A stretch of 62,631 nucleotides of DNA from Solobacterium sp. (lineage in GTDB: Bacteria; Bacillota_I; Bacilli_A; Erysipelotrichales; Erysipelotrichaceae), in NCBI GenBank assembly GCA_022486935.1, contig JAKVJO010000002.1:1-62631 (forward strand), read 5' to 3'. Within the stretch, counting starts at the first letter, position 1. Each line of letters opens with the position of its first letter. Shown here in pieces: positions 36,296-44,930 of this stretch. The notes under the pieces were generated by a model. It ran no database searches. It was not told where the DNA came from and was given only the letters and a program-made list of their open reading frames with translations. The position numbers were made by a program, and so were the translations under genes.

Positions 36296-37707
36296 TCCTG
36301 AAGACGTTTCAGCCAGCCTTCGCGTTTCAGCCGGATGAGGAACAGGATGCCGCGGAAACAGATCTCTGATGCCATGGCAATCCAGACACCTTTCAGTCCC
36401 ATTGTTTTAGACAGCGTCCAGGCAAGCGTCAGTCTCACACCCCACATGGATACCAGATTCAATACCGCCGGCACCAGCGTATCGCCAGCCCCGCGCAATG
36501 CTGCAGACGCAACGATCGATGCCGCAAACAGCGGCTCTGCCAGCAGTTCAATGCGAAGCACTTCTTCTGCCAATACTCTGACTTCTTCAACCGGGGTCAG
36601 AAACTCAAATACCCACGGACAGATGAAGTACATGAGCAGGGAAATGGATCCCATCAGTATCATGCCGGTCGCTGTTGTCAGCCAGGCAAATGATCTTGCA
36701 AGATCCTTGCGTTTGGCACCGACGGCCTGACCTACCATGGTTGTTGCGGCTGAACCGATGCCGTATCCCGGCATATAGCAGATCGCTTCCGCAGTGACCG
36801 CAAAGGAGTTGGCCGCAATGGCAATCGTACCAAGCGGTGCGACAATCCTGGTTGAGATCACCTGGGCAAGGGAAAGCGCTGCCTGTTCACAGCCCATGGG
36901 AATGGCAATATTCCTTGCCTGGATCAGATCATCCGCAACTGGCTTCCAGCTGCTGGTGTCATGCCGTAAGCCAAGGACATCGGATTTGATGCAGGTGATA
37001 TACAGCAGGGGAAGTCCGGCTGTTACAACCGATAAACCTGTACCCAGTGCTGCACCCAATACTCCAAGGCCAGCGCCAACCATTGTAAAGGATGTACCAA
37101 ACATGGTAATCGTCCGGGTTGGATAGATCAAAAGGAAGTTGAATACCACATCGGCAAAACAGGCAAGTACCTGAAGCTTTGCCGGTGTTTTCATATTGCC
37201 GGTGCACTCCAGCATCTGTACGCCCAGTGTTGCATAGACCCGCATTGGAATGAATGCACTGAACACTGCAAAGTAGGCTGTGGCATCATGCCACAGTGAC
37301 TGATCTGCCCCGAGCCACTGCGGCAGGTACATACTGATCACAAGCCCGGCAGCGGTTAACAGCAGGGCAAAGATTCCGGATATGACGATGCCTTCCTTCA
37401 GCAGTTTTCTGGCCCTGTCATAGTGTCTTGCGCCGACCGCATGGGCTGCCTGTACGGCAAACCCGGCTGCGCACGCACTCATCAGTCCGTTGATCAGCCA
37501 GGTGCTTGAAGAGACCAGACCGATGGATGCGGACGCATCTGCACCGAGGGAGCCGACCATGGCCGCATCGATATACTGCATGACAATCTCAGAGATCTGC
37601 GCCAGGATTGCCGGCATCGAAAGAGCTGCCACAATGGACAGCTTCTCTTTCAGATTCAGTTTGGCATCATTGCGCAGTGCCGCAGTGAGATTGATCTTCT
37701 CTGACAT
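36292..37707 (-). CDS. MATE family multidrug exporter
   Basis: A 471-residue exporter of the MATE family with about 12 membrane segments in two related halves (QYIDAAMVGSLGADASASIG early; GYGIGSAATTMVGQAVGAKR in the second half). MATE proteins export cationic drugs using a sodium or proton gradient. No ribosome site is seen. An extended -10 (TGC TATCAT, hexamer 37717-37722) ends only 9 bp before the ATG, which would give a leaderless or nearly leaderless mRNA. It converges with the TetR gene, overlapping its end by 4 bp. A second, partial MATE gene lies at the right edge of the window. Confidence 0.92.
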   Translation of the reverse strand: MSEKINLTAALRNDAKLNLKEKLSIVAALSMPAILAQISEIVMQYIDAAMVGSLGADASASIGLVSSSTWLINGLMSACAAGFAVQAAHAVGARHYDRARKLLKEGIVISGIFALLLTAAGLVISMYLPQWLGADQSLWHDATAYFAVFSAFIPMRVYATLGVQMLECTGNMKTPAKLQVLACFADVVFNFLLIYPTRTITMFGTSFTMVGAGLGVLGAALGTGLSVVTAGLPLLYITCIKSDVLGLRHDTSSWKPVADDLIQARNIAIPMGCEQAALSLAQVISTRIVAPLGTIAIAANSFAVTAEAICYMPGYGIGSAATTMVGQAVGAKRKDLARSFAWLTTATGMILMGSISLLMYFICPWVFEFLTPVEEVRVLAEEVLRIELLAEPLFAASIVASAALRGAGDTLVPAVLNLVSMWGVRLTLAWTLSKTMGLKGVWIAMASEICFRGILFLIRLKREGWLKRLQD

Positions 37708-37743
37708 ATGTGATCAATGATAGCACAGAAACAAAGGGTATTT

Positions 37744-37771
37744 AAAAAGGCACTGCCGCAATAACAGTGCC
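37744..37771 (-). terminator. intrinsic terminator after divIC
   Basis: On the minus strand GGCACTG and CAGTGCC pair around a 9-base loop and are followed by TTTTT. It lies just after the divIC stop and upstream of the MATE gene. Confidence 0.8.
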
Positions 37772-37784
37772 TCAATCAATCAGA

Positions 37785-38120
37785 TTACTTATTGCTGTTT
37801 TCCGGTAGGTAGAAGATCTGCTCACCATCTTTTGACAGCATGTAGTTGCCTCTTGCATAGGACTGCACATAATCCGGATCCTGCAGTTTATCTTTCTCGC
37901 TGGACAGGTAGCTGCTCTCATCCTGTACTTCCTGATACTTCTGCTGGGAGACTGCCAGTTCTTTCTTCAGTTCAATCGTTGTATAGACTTCCTTGGCCAC
38001 TTCATACAGCAGGCCAATCGAGAAAGCAATCAGGATAAAGCACATAAACTTCAGAAACGGAGTCATCCGCTTCTTCTTTTTCTTACCTGAAACTTTCTGT
38101 TTTGTGTTCTTCTCTGCCAT
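37785..38120 (-). CDS. divIC: cell division protein DivIC/FtsB family
   Basis: A 111-residue septum protein: basic N-terminal tail (1-20), one membrane segment (about 22-40), a coiled coil (about 45-80) and the family's C-terminal motif DPDYVQSYARGNYMLSKDGE. DivIC helps FtsL and DivIB assemble the division machinery at midcell. In Bacillota it usually follows the rqcP gene directly; here a DUF234 ATPase gene lies between them. The ribosome site is weak. The gene ends at a strong terminator. Confidence 0.92.
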   Translation of the reverse strand: MAEKNTKQKVSGKKKKKRMTPFLKFMCFILIAFSIGLLYEVAKEVYTTIELKKELAVSQQKYQEVQDESSYLSSEKDKLQDPDYVQSYARGNYMLSKDGEQIFYLPENSNK

Positions 38121-38168
38121 TGCGTTTCTCTTTCTGTATACCTTTTATACCATTTTTAAACGCCAGGT

Positions 38169-39563
38169 TCAACTTTGCCAATGGTCAAACAGGTCGTCCA
38201 GGGTATAGCGGATGATCTTCATGTCATTGGTATCTTCCGCATAACCGCTTTTTGAAATGAATCCACAGGCATGGAAATCCATCCCTGTTTTCTCTACCTG
38301 ACTGATTTCTGTTTCAATCATCTTCCGATCTGTCTTCCGGTCCTTGAACTTGCACTCGTAGAAGACATAGCCCTCGTCATCTTCTGTGACCAGATCGAAT
38401 TCACCGTTGGTGTGATTCTCTGGATCATCATAATAATACTTGCCGATTCTGATAAATGGCGGTTCTACTCTGCCGGCCCGGTTCATCCGGATCAGAAACT
38501 GACGTGACACCCGTTCAAAGATCATCGGGACATACTGTGATTCAAAATCGTTCCGGATATAACGTTCAAAGAACTGATCCGGATCCATGACATTGATCTG
38601 TGACAGGTAGCGGAATACATAACGATAGTAGAACAGTGCCAGGTTATCTGAAATGAAGTAGCCTGCTTTCCGGTTATTATCCGGATCATTGATCGGTGCT
38701 TCTTTCACAACCAGATCCATGTTGATGAGTTTGGTCAGGATATCTGCCAGTGCCGGGCTGCTGGACACATGCGATTTGGAAAGCAGCTCCGAATACTTCG
38801 ATACTCCGGATGCCATGCATTCAAAAACTTCGTTTGCGTTTGCCATCTTGGAGATTTCTGATTTCAGGTACATTCCGATCTCAGCTTCCAGCGGTGATCC
38901 GGCCGAAGCGATCAGGGCCACGATATTCTCTTTGACTGATCGATCGGGATCCACCATCCGGCAGTAATACGGGATTCCTCCAAGCACACTGTACATCTGT
39001 ATTTTTTCTTCATTGGAATAAGAAGGATAAAATCCTGACGCATCCAGGCAGTCCATCTGCAGGAGGTTGAATACTTTTGAGAACCGTCCATACAGCGGGC
39101 TTTCATTCTGCAGCAGTTCTTTCATCACATCTACATAGGATCCGCAGATGACCAGTTTCATCTTGCAGTGATGATGGTATTCATCAATCAATGTCTGCAG
39201 GATGCTGTCCATCCCATCTGCCTTTTTCCTCAGGTATGGATACTCATCCAGTACCAGCACCAGTTTCTCATGGACCGATCGTTCAAACAGATACCGCAGT
39301 ACTTCTTCCATATTCTGAAACCCCAGAGAAGGAAGCTGGTATTTCTCTGCAACAAGCCGGCTGAGACTGATGACGTTATTCATTTCAGAAGCGTCCTTGC
39401 ATTCATAATAGAGACTGCTGACTCCGCTGTCTTTGATACACTGCTTGATCAGTTCGGATTTGCCGACCCTTAATCTTCCGTAGATCAGAACAGACTGAAA
39501 ACAATCATTCTGAAACTGTTCCGTTATTGTTTTCCGCTCTGCTGTCCTGCCAATGAATTTCAC
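38169..39563 (-). CDS. DUF234-type P-loop ATPase inserted between rqcP and divIC
   Basis: A 464-residue relative of the 17077 ATPase. Walker A is GRLRVGKS (29-36), Walker B LVLVLDEY (near 105), and VICGS follows. A winged helix is visible (about 265-300; KYSELLSKSHVSSSPALADIL). The C-terminal domain has GEFDLV then FYECKF, a PD-(D/E)XK-like pattern. The start codon is GTG at 39563, set by GGAGG at a good distance. The promoter-proximal repeats run across this ribosome site and the first base of the start, so a bound protein would also block translation initiation or elongation. It splits the usual rqcP-divIC neighbourhood. Confidence 0.88.
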   Translation of the reverse strand: MKFIGRTAERKTITEQFQNDCFQSVLIYGRLRVGKSELIKQCIKDSGVSSLYYECKDASEMNNVISLSRLVAEKYQLPSLGFQNMEEVLRYLFERSVHEKLVLVLDEYPYLRKKADGMDSILQTLIDEYHHHCKMKLVICGSYVDVMKELLQNESPLYGRFSKVFNLLQMDCLDASGFYPSYSNEEKIQMYSVLGGIPYYCRMVDPDRSVKENIVALIASAGSPLEAEIGMYLKSEISKMANANEVFECMASGVSKYSELLSKSHVSSSPALADILTKLINMDLVVKEAPINDPDNNRKAGYFISDNLALFYYRYVFRYLSQINVMDPDQFFERYIRNDFESQYVPMIFERVSRQFLIRMNRAGRVEPPFIRIGKYYYDDPENHTNGEFDLVTEDDEGYVFYECKFKDRKTDRKMIETEISQVEKTGMDFHACGFISKSGYAEDTNDMKIIRYTLDDLFDHWQS

Positions 39564-39594
39564 TCGGTTTCCTCCGACTCGGTTTTATCCGAGT
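39562..39594 (-). promoter_or_regulatory. tandem 15-bp palindromic units over the ATPase ribosome site
   Basis: On the plus strand ACTCGGTTTCCTCCG (39562-39576) is followed at once by ACTCGGTTTTATCCG (39577-39591) and AGT. ACTCGG and CCGAGT of the second unit pair as an inverted repeat. The 15-bp spacing equals that in front of the other DUF234 gene, though the bases differ. The GGAGG ribosome site of the gene is inside the first unit. Confidence 0.7.
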
Positions 39595-39630
39595 AAATCA
39601 AAGCCGATGTTTATGCGGTTGTACAGATAT

Positions 39631-39897
39631 TCACTGTTCCTGGTTGACGGTAGATTCTCCGATTACCTCATACAGATCTGCCGCATCTTTCTTCTTTTTG
39701 ACATCCTCAGTGGAAAGCACGCGGATCTTCAGCTGACGGTTGCCGAAGGTAATGGTCACTTCATCTCCGGCTTTGACCTCATGCGAAGGCTTGACCGTTC
39801 TGCCGTTGATCTCAATCCGCTCGTTGACTGCCAGCTCCTTGGAGATGGTCCGCCGTTTCAGGATTCTTGCGACTTTCAGATATTTGTCAATTCTCAT
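39631..39897 (-). CDS. rqcP: RqcP (YabO), S4-domain ribosome quality control factor
   Basis: An 88-residue S4 RNA-binding protein (MRIDKYLKVARILKRRTISKEL, then INGRTVKPSHEVKAGDEVTI). RqcP works with RqcH on stalled 50S subunits to add alanine tails. The start overlaps the mfd stop as ATGA, so it is coupled to mfd as in many Bacillota. An Asp/Lys-rich tail of about 20 residues follows the S4 domain. Confidence 0.93.
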   Translation of the reverse strand: MRIDKYLKVARILKRRTISKELAVNERIEINGRTVKPSHEVKAGDEVTITFGNRQLKIRVLSTEDVKKKKDAADLYEVIGESTVNQEQ

Positions 39898-42800
39898 GAA
39901 CGTTTCGCTCCTTTCGCCTGCTCAATCATCTGGATCACCAGCATCAGGCTGTCTTTCTGTTTTGGCAGTGAGGCAATGATGCACTGGTTGGTATACCGCA
40001 GTCCGATGTCCTTCGACAGCTTGGAGAAGATCTCAAACAGTTTGACGCCGTCTACCTGGTTGGAGAACAGCGGGGAGAAGGTCACTTCTGATTCCCCGTT
40101 CTTTTCCCGGTATCCCTGCACATCCGGATCATTGATCAAAATATCCAGATGTTTCTTGTCAAAGACTGCACTGACTTCTGATGGCAGTTTGCCATACTGG
40201 TCAATGATCTCATTGCGGTAGTCATCCAGCTGCTGCACATTCTCCACTGCATCGATCTTCTGATACAGGCCGATCTTGTCATAGTCATCCGGCGCAAAGG
40301 AGTGCGGGATATAACTGGTCTCATGGACATTGGCCTGTTTCCGTTCCGGTTTGACTTCTTTGACAATGCCCTTTTTCTTCTCAATCGCTTCTTCCAGCAT
40401 CTCGATGTACATGTCGATCCCGACGGTATCAATAAAGCCGGACTGATTCTCTCCCAACAGATCTCCCGCACCGCGGATGGTCAGATCACGCATGGCAATC
40501 TTGTAACCGGAGCCAAGTCTCGCAAATTCCTTGACGGCTTGCAGACGCTTGGATGCGGTCTCACTCAGCTGCTTTCTCGGCGGCACCATGAGGTAGGCAT
40601 ACGCCACCCGGTCGCTGCGTCCGACTCTGCCCTTGATCTGGTAGATCTGGGCAAGGCCGAAGTCCTGGGCATTATCAATGATGATCGTATTCACGTTTGG
40701 AATATCAATGCCATTCTCAATGATGGTGGTGCATACCAGCACATTCAGTTCCCTGTTGTTAAAGCGCATCATGACATCTTCAATCTCATCGCGGTCCATC
40801 TTTCCATGGGCAATGCCGATCTTTGCCTCAGGGATCAGATTCTGAAGCCGTCTGGTCACGTTGTAGATCTGCTCGATGTTGTTGTAGAGATAGAACACCT
40901 GTCCGTTTCTGGCCAGTTCCTTTTCAATCGCATCGCCGATCAGTCCTTCGTTTTTCTCAACGACATACGTCTGCACGGAGTAGCGGTTGACGGGCGGAGT
41001 CTCCAGCTGTGACAGCGAGCGGATGCCAACCAGTGACATCTGCAGTGTTCTTGGAATCGGGGTCGCTGAAAGAGCCAGCACATCAATGCCGTTCTTCATC
41101 TCTTTGATCTTTTCTTTATGCTCTACACCAAAGCGCTGTTCCTCATCCACAATCAGAAGACCCAGATCTTTGAACTGCACATCTTTAGAAAGGATGCGGT
41201 GGGTACCGATCAGGATATCAATCGTTCCGTCCTTCAGTTCTTTGATGATCTGTGCCTGTACCGATGGCTGTACAAACCGGTCCAGCACCCTGACGGTAAA
41301 GGGATAGCCCTCAAACCGTTTGATGAAGGTACGGAAGTGCTGCTCAGCCAGAATCGTAGTCGGACATAACATGGCGACCTGCTTGTTCTCCGCAGCTGCC
41401 TTGAAGGCTGCACGCACAGCAACTTCAGTCTTGCCAAAGCCGACATCCCCGCAGACCAGACGGTCCATCGGTTTGCTCGACTCCATGTCTTTCTTGATCT
41501 CCTGCACGGCCTTTGCCTGATCCGGTGTCAGTTCATATTCAAAGGAAGCTTCAAACTCTTTCTGCAGTTCACTGTCCGGCTGATAGGCATATCCGATATG
41601 CTGCTCACGGTTGGAATACAGTGTTACAAGCCGCTCGGCAATATCCGACACGTCTTCTTCCAGACGTGCCCGTGTCTTTTCCCAGTCTCCGCTGCCCAGT
41701 TTGTTGAGCTTCGGTACGACGCCTTCCCTTGATACAAACTTGCGCACCAGGCCGAACTGTTTCAGCGGCACCAGCAGTTCTGCATTGCCGCGGTAGATGA
41801 TCCTCAAAAAGTCACACATGACCCCCTGGATCTCTCTGGTATCAATGCCCATGTACTGGCCAACACCATACTGTGCATGCACAACATAATCACCCGGGCT
41901 CAGCTCTTCACTGCCATGGATCACTTCGGCATTGCGGAACTTCTTGTCATAGCGTCCGGTATGACGGTGCACGGCAAACAGTTCTGTGGCTGTCACAACC
42001 GACAGATGTTCATGCGGCAGCGCAAAGCCTTCCATCAATGGACTGACGGCAATGTTGAAACCGGTCTGGATCTTTGAACCTTCCAGCATCAGCTGATAGG
42101 GATACTGCTGTTCCACACAGAGATTGACGATACGTTCCACATCCTGATCATGCAGGCAGAAGAGAATCTTCTCCCGTCCGTTATGCAGGATGCTCAGTTT
42201 CTGTTCCAGGCTGCCTTCCGGCAAATGCAGCTCTTCCAGGTTGGAGATATTATCCGCAAAGGGATCTTCCTTCATCTGTTTTGAATCCGGTGCGATGCGG
42301 GTCAGTTCATGCCACATGGAATACTTCGGCGGCAGTTTCTTCTCCTGCACCATTTCCTGGATATAGGAGACTGTATCTTCATTCAGCCGTTTGGCAGAAC
42401 CTTCAATTTCACTGTAGTCAGACCAGACAACCAGCGGATGATCCATGTAATCCCACAGTCCGCCGCACCGGGATAAGAATGAAGTATAAGGATATAACTG
42501 CGGCTGACGGATATCACTTTCCAGCAGCTGCAGATCACTTTCCACATGATCACTCAGTACATCATCATTCTGTTCTTCCAGCATGGTACGAACCTTGCCG
42601 GTAATCTCCTCGATCTCTTCCGGGCTGAACAGCACTTCTGATGCCGGTACAATCTTGACCTGCTGGATTGGCAGCACGGTCTTCTGGGTAGCCACATCAA
42701 AGAAACGGATGGAGTCAATCTCATCACCGAAGAACTCAATTCTGATCGGCTGTTCATAATTGATGGAGTAGATATCCACAATGCCGCCGCGGGCCGCAAA

Positions 42801-43337
42801 GCTCAGCGGCTGATCAATGTGGGCAGTCTCATAATAGCCCCCGGCTCTCAGATGACGCTTGAGCTCTTCCATGTTCATCTCTTCGCCGACCGTCAATGAA
42901 ATACAGCCGCTTTGAAAGACAGAAGGATAAGGCAGGTGTCTCAGGACACCTGAAGGACAGGTGATGACGACCTGGGAAGGATGTTCCAGCAGGGAGGAGA
43001 GAGTCTCCACCTTGGCTGCAGTCATCTCCGGAGAAGAAGCGATTGCCTCGACACGGAGTGATTCATCCGCCGCAAAAAGGGCACACTGCGCTTCAGACAG
43101 GAGGGTTGAGATCCTGTCATAGAGCCGCTGTGCGCTGTATAAGTTCTGCTTGATGACCAATATCGGCCGGGGATGCTGAAGGTATGAGGTGCTGATGACA
43201 AGTGCTTCTTCCATCAATGATGGAAGGGGCAGGGTGCCGTGTTCACTGTTGAGCAGTGCGACTGCCGGGCTGTCATTCAGCAGTTCCTGCAGCGCGCCGG
43301 GAATACCGACTGATGCACTGCTTTCTGCGTTGTCCAC
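39894..43337 (-). CDS. mfd: transcription-repair coupling factor Mfd
   Basis: A 1147-residue DNA translocase that removes stalled RNA polymerase and recruits the UvrABC repair system. It has the UvrB-like N-terminal region (about 1-340), the RNA-polymerase-interaction domain (about 480-560; ELSPGDYVVHAQYGVGQYMGI), and the RecG-like motor with Walker A GDVGFGKTEV, DEEQRFG as the DExQ motif, and TRG-type helicase motifs. Length is typical. It begins directly after the pth stop and overlaps rqcP. Confidence 0.97.
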   Translation of the reverse strand: MDNAESSASVGIPGALQELLNDSPAVALLNSEHGTLPLPSLMEEALVISTSYLQHPRPILVIKQNLYSAQRLYDRISTLLSEAQCALFAADESLRVEAIASSPEMTAAKVETLSSLLEHPSQVVITCPSGVLRHLPYPSVFQSGCISLTVGEEMNMEELKRHLRAGGYYETAHIDQPLSFAARGGIVDIYSINYEQPIRIEFFGDEIDSIRFFDVATQKTVLPIQQVKIVPASEVLFSPEEIEEITGKVRTMLEEQNDDVLSDHVESDLQLLESDIRQPQLYPYTSFLSRCGGLWDYMDHPLVVWSDYSEIEGSAKRLNEDTVSYIQEMVQEKKLPPKYSMWHELTRIAPDSKQMKEDPFADNISNLEELHLPEGSLEQKLSILHNGREKILFCLHDQDVERIVNLCVEQQYPYQLMLEGSKIQTGFNIAVSPLMEGFALPHEHLSVVTATELFAVHRHTGRYDKKFRNAEVIHGSEELSPGDYVVHAQYGVGQYMGIDTREIQGVMCDFLRIIYRGNAELLVPLKQFGLVRKFVSREGVVPKLNKLGSGDWEKTRARLEEDVSDIAERLVTLYSNREQHIGYAYQPDSELQKEFEASFEYELTPDQAKAVQEIKKDMESSKPMDRLVCGDVGFGKTEVAVRAAFKAAAENKQVAMLCPTTILAEQHFRTFIKRFEGYPFTVRVLDRFVQPSVQAQIIKELKDGTIDILIGTHRILSKDVQFKDLGLLIVDEEQRFGVEHKEKIKEMKNGIDVLALSATPIPRTLQMSLVGIRSLSQLETPPVNRYSVQTYVVEKNEGLIGDAIEKELARNGQVFYLYNNIEQIYNVTRRLQNLIPEAKIGIAHGKMDRDEIEDVMMRFNNRELNVLVCTTIIENGIDIPNVNTIIIDNAQDFGLAQIYQIKGRVGRSDRVAYAYLMVPPRKQLSETASKRLQAVKEFARLGSGYKIAMRDLTIRGAGDLLGENQSGFIDTVGIDMYIEMLEEAIEKKKGIVKEVKPERKQANVHETSYIPHSFAPDDYDKIGLYQKIDAVENVQQLDDYRNEIIDQYGKLPSEVSAVFDKKHLDILINDPDVQGYREKNGESEVTFSPLFSNQVDGVKLFEIFSKLSKDIGLRYTNQCIIASLPKQKDSLMLVIQMIEQAKGAKRS

Positions 43338-43913
43338 TTAGTTCTCTTTCTCGATTTTGATATTGTACTGATTCATGACTTTCTGGATCGGTTCACTGAC
43401 CCAGGCATATGCCGCATCTGCCGCATCCTGCAATGCCGTCTGATACAGCTCCTGTTCACTCTTCGGTACAGAGGAGAGCACCCAGTCCGGTACATCGCCT
43501 GACCTGTCATGTCCTACCCCGATGCGGATTCTCGCAACCGCTTCAGTGCCCATTGCCTGCAGGATGGAGCGCATGCCTTTCTGGCCGCCGCTGCTTCCCT
43601 TGGTACGGATCCGTACACTGCCGACTTCAATATCCATGTCATCATGGATGATCAGTACCTCTTCCGGCAACAGGTGATAGAAACAGACGGCCTGATTCAC
43701 TGCCTGTCCTGATTCATTCATATAGGTCAGCGGCTTCATGAGCAGTACTGCTTCACCGTTGATGCGTACATTGGCAGTCAGTGCATTCCATTTCTCACTG
43801 TCAATGGAAGTGCCGCACTTCTTTGCCAGAAGGTCAATTGCCATGAATCCGGAGTTGTGTCTGGTCTTCTCATATTCCCTGCCGGGATTGCCAAGGCCTG
43901 CAATCAATTTCAT
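43338..43913 (-). CDS. pth: peptidyl-tRNA hydrolase
   Basis: A 191-residue enzyme that frees tRNA from prematurely released peptidyl-tRNA. GLGNPGREYEKTRHNSGF carries the catalytic His19, LLMKPLTYMNESG and IIHDDMDIEVG are the other family motifs. It abuts mfd without a gap and overlaps the preceding gene by 4 bp, forming a pth-mfd-rqcP operon. Confidence 0.97.
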   Translation of the reverse strand: MKLIAGLGNPGREYEKTRHNSGFMAIDLLAKKCGTSIDSEKWNALTANVRINGEAVLLMKPLTYMNESGQAVNQAVCFYHLLPEEVLIIHDDMDIEVGSVRIRTKGSSGGQKGMRSILQAMGTEAVARIRIGVGHDRSGDVPDWVLSSVPKSEQELYQTALQDAADAAYAWVSEPIQKVMNQYNIKIEKEN

Positions 43914-44848
43914 TCTGCTTTGTTCTCCGTGCTTTCTTCCTGTTCCTTCAGTTCTGATTCTGCAGCGCCTGCTTCATTGGAGTTTGCCTGCAGCGGTTCT
44001 TCTGTTTCATCGACCGGTGTCTCTGCTTTGGTTTCAATCTGCTTTGCCGGTTCATCGCTTTCAATTGGTTCATCTGTCTCGAGCGGTTCATCATCTTCTT
44101 CAGCAGGGATATCAATGCCCAGTTCCTTTGCAAAGCGTTTGCCCAGGTTGGACTTGGCAAAGCTTCTCAGTTCCGGCACCTGTTCTTCAAATGCCTTCTG
44201 GTCGTTTTCATCCAGGGCAATTCTGGAAATCATGCAGGTCACAACATTCTTGTAAATGCCGATCAGTTCCTTGGAGTAGGCATACTGTCCATAGTCGCCA
44301 TCCAGCACACTGGTATAGAATGCCTTGCCGCAGTCACCCTCATGGGCAAAGTACTTACGGTTGGCATCGCTGATCACTTTGACCAGACGGTTGGCCATGA
44401 GATCCTGGATGTGTGCAAGCTTCTCATAATGAAGTTTGAGATCTTCTTCATCCCCATCGGAATGCAGGCGGTTTGGAATAGCCAGATACAGATAGAAGAA
44501 CGAGTCTTCATTCATCTCAATCTGGTTGCCGTTCTTTCCCTTGCCATCGCCGATGACCAGTGCATCAAGATCAATCGTTTCCAGGTCCTTTTTGAATTCA
44601 TCTTTCTTCTCGTGATAGGCATCTGCCCAGAGGCGGAGCACTCTCACCTTGTTCAGAAATTCCACATTTTTTTCGTTGGCCAGAAATTCATCTGCCTTGG
44701 TGTAGAATTCGTTTCCTTCCGGATCATAGGAGAACGTATCCAGTACGTTCAGCATCTTGCGGTTCATTCCGTTGCGCTTTGACTCCATCAGAATCTTGAT
44801 GATCAGATAGATCATGAAGACCGTCATTATCAACATTACCCAGTTCAT
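43910..44848 (-). CDS. membrane-anchored acidic protein of unknown function
   Basis: I do not recognise a family. The 312-residue protein has one N-terminal membrane segment (about 2-20), a soluble mixed helical region (about 25-230) and a very acidic, low-complexity tail from about 235 (repeats of Glu-Glu-Pro/Asp-Glu-Pro type). The ATG at 44848 is chosen because GAGG lies 8 bp before it and the membrane segment then starts at once; a form 11 codons longer is possible. It is the first gene of the pth-mfd-rqcP operon, overlapping pth by 4 bp. The small first segment with few preceding residues suggests the bulk lies in the cytoplasm. Confidence 0.8.
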   Translation of the reverse strand: MNWVMLIMTVFMIYLIIKILMESKRNGMNRKMLNVLDTFSYDPEGNEFYTKADEFLANEKNVEFLNKVRVLRLWADAYHEKKDEFKKDLETIDLDALVIGDGKGKNGNQIEMNEDSFFYLYLAIPNRLHSDGDEEDLKLHYEKLAHIQDLMANRLVKVISDANRKYFAHEGDCGKAFYTSVLDGDYGQYAYSKELIGIYKNVVTCMISRIALDENDQKAFEEQVPELRSFAKSNLGKRFAKELGIDIPAEEDDEPLETDEPIESDEPAKQIETKAETPVDETEEPLQANSNEAGAAESELKEQEESTENKAE

Positions 44849-44915
44849 AGTTTTTCCCTCATCTTTATATACGTCATCCATTATATCCTGTTGTGCCGTG
44901 AATTTGTCAGCGTGC

Positions 44916-44930
44916 TATACTGCTTGCATG
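44916..44930 (+). promoter_or_regulatory. leaderless promoter of the vanY-type gene
   Basis: An extended -10 (TGC then TATACT, 44916-44921) ends 6 bp before the ATG at 44928. Normal start-site spacing would place the first RNA base at the A of the ATG. No ribosome-binding sequence is present in front of that ATG. Confidence 0.55.
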
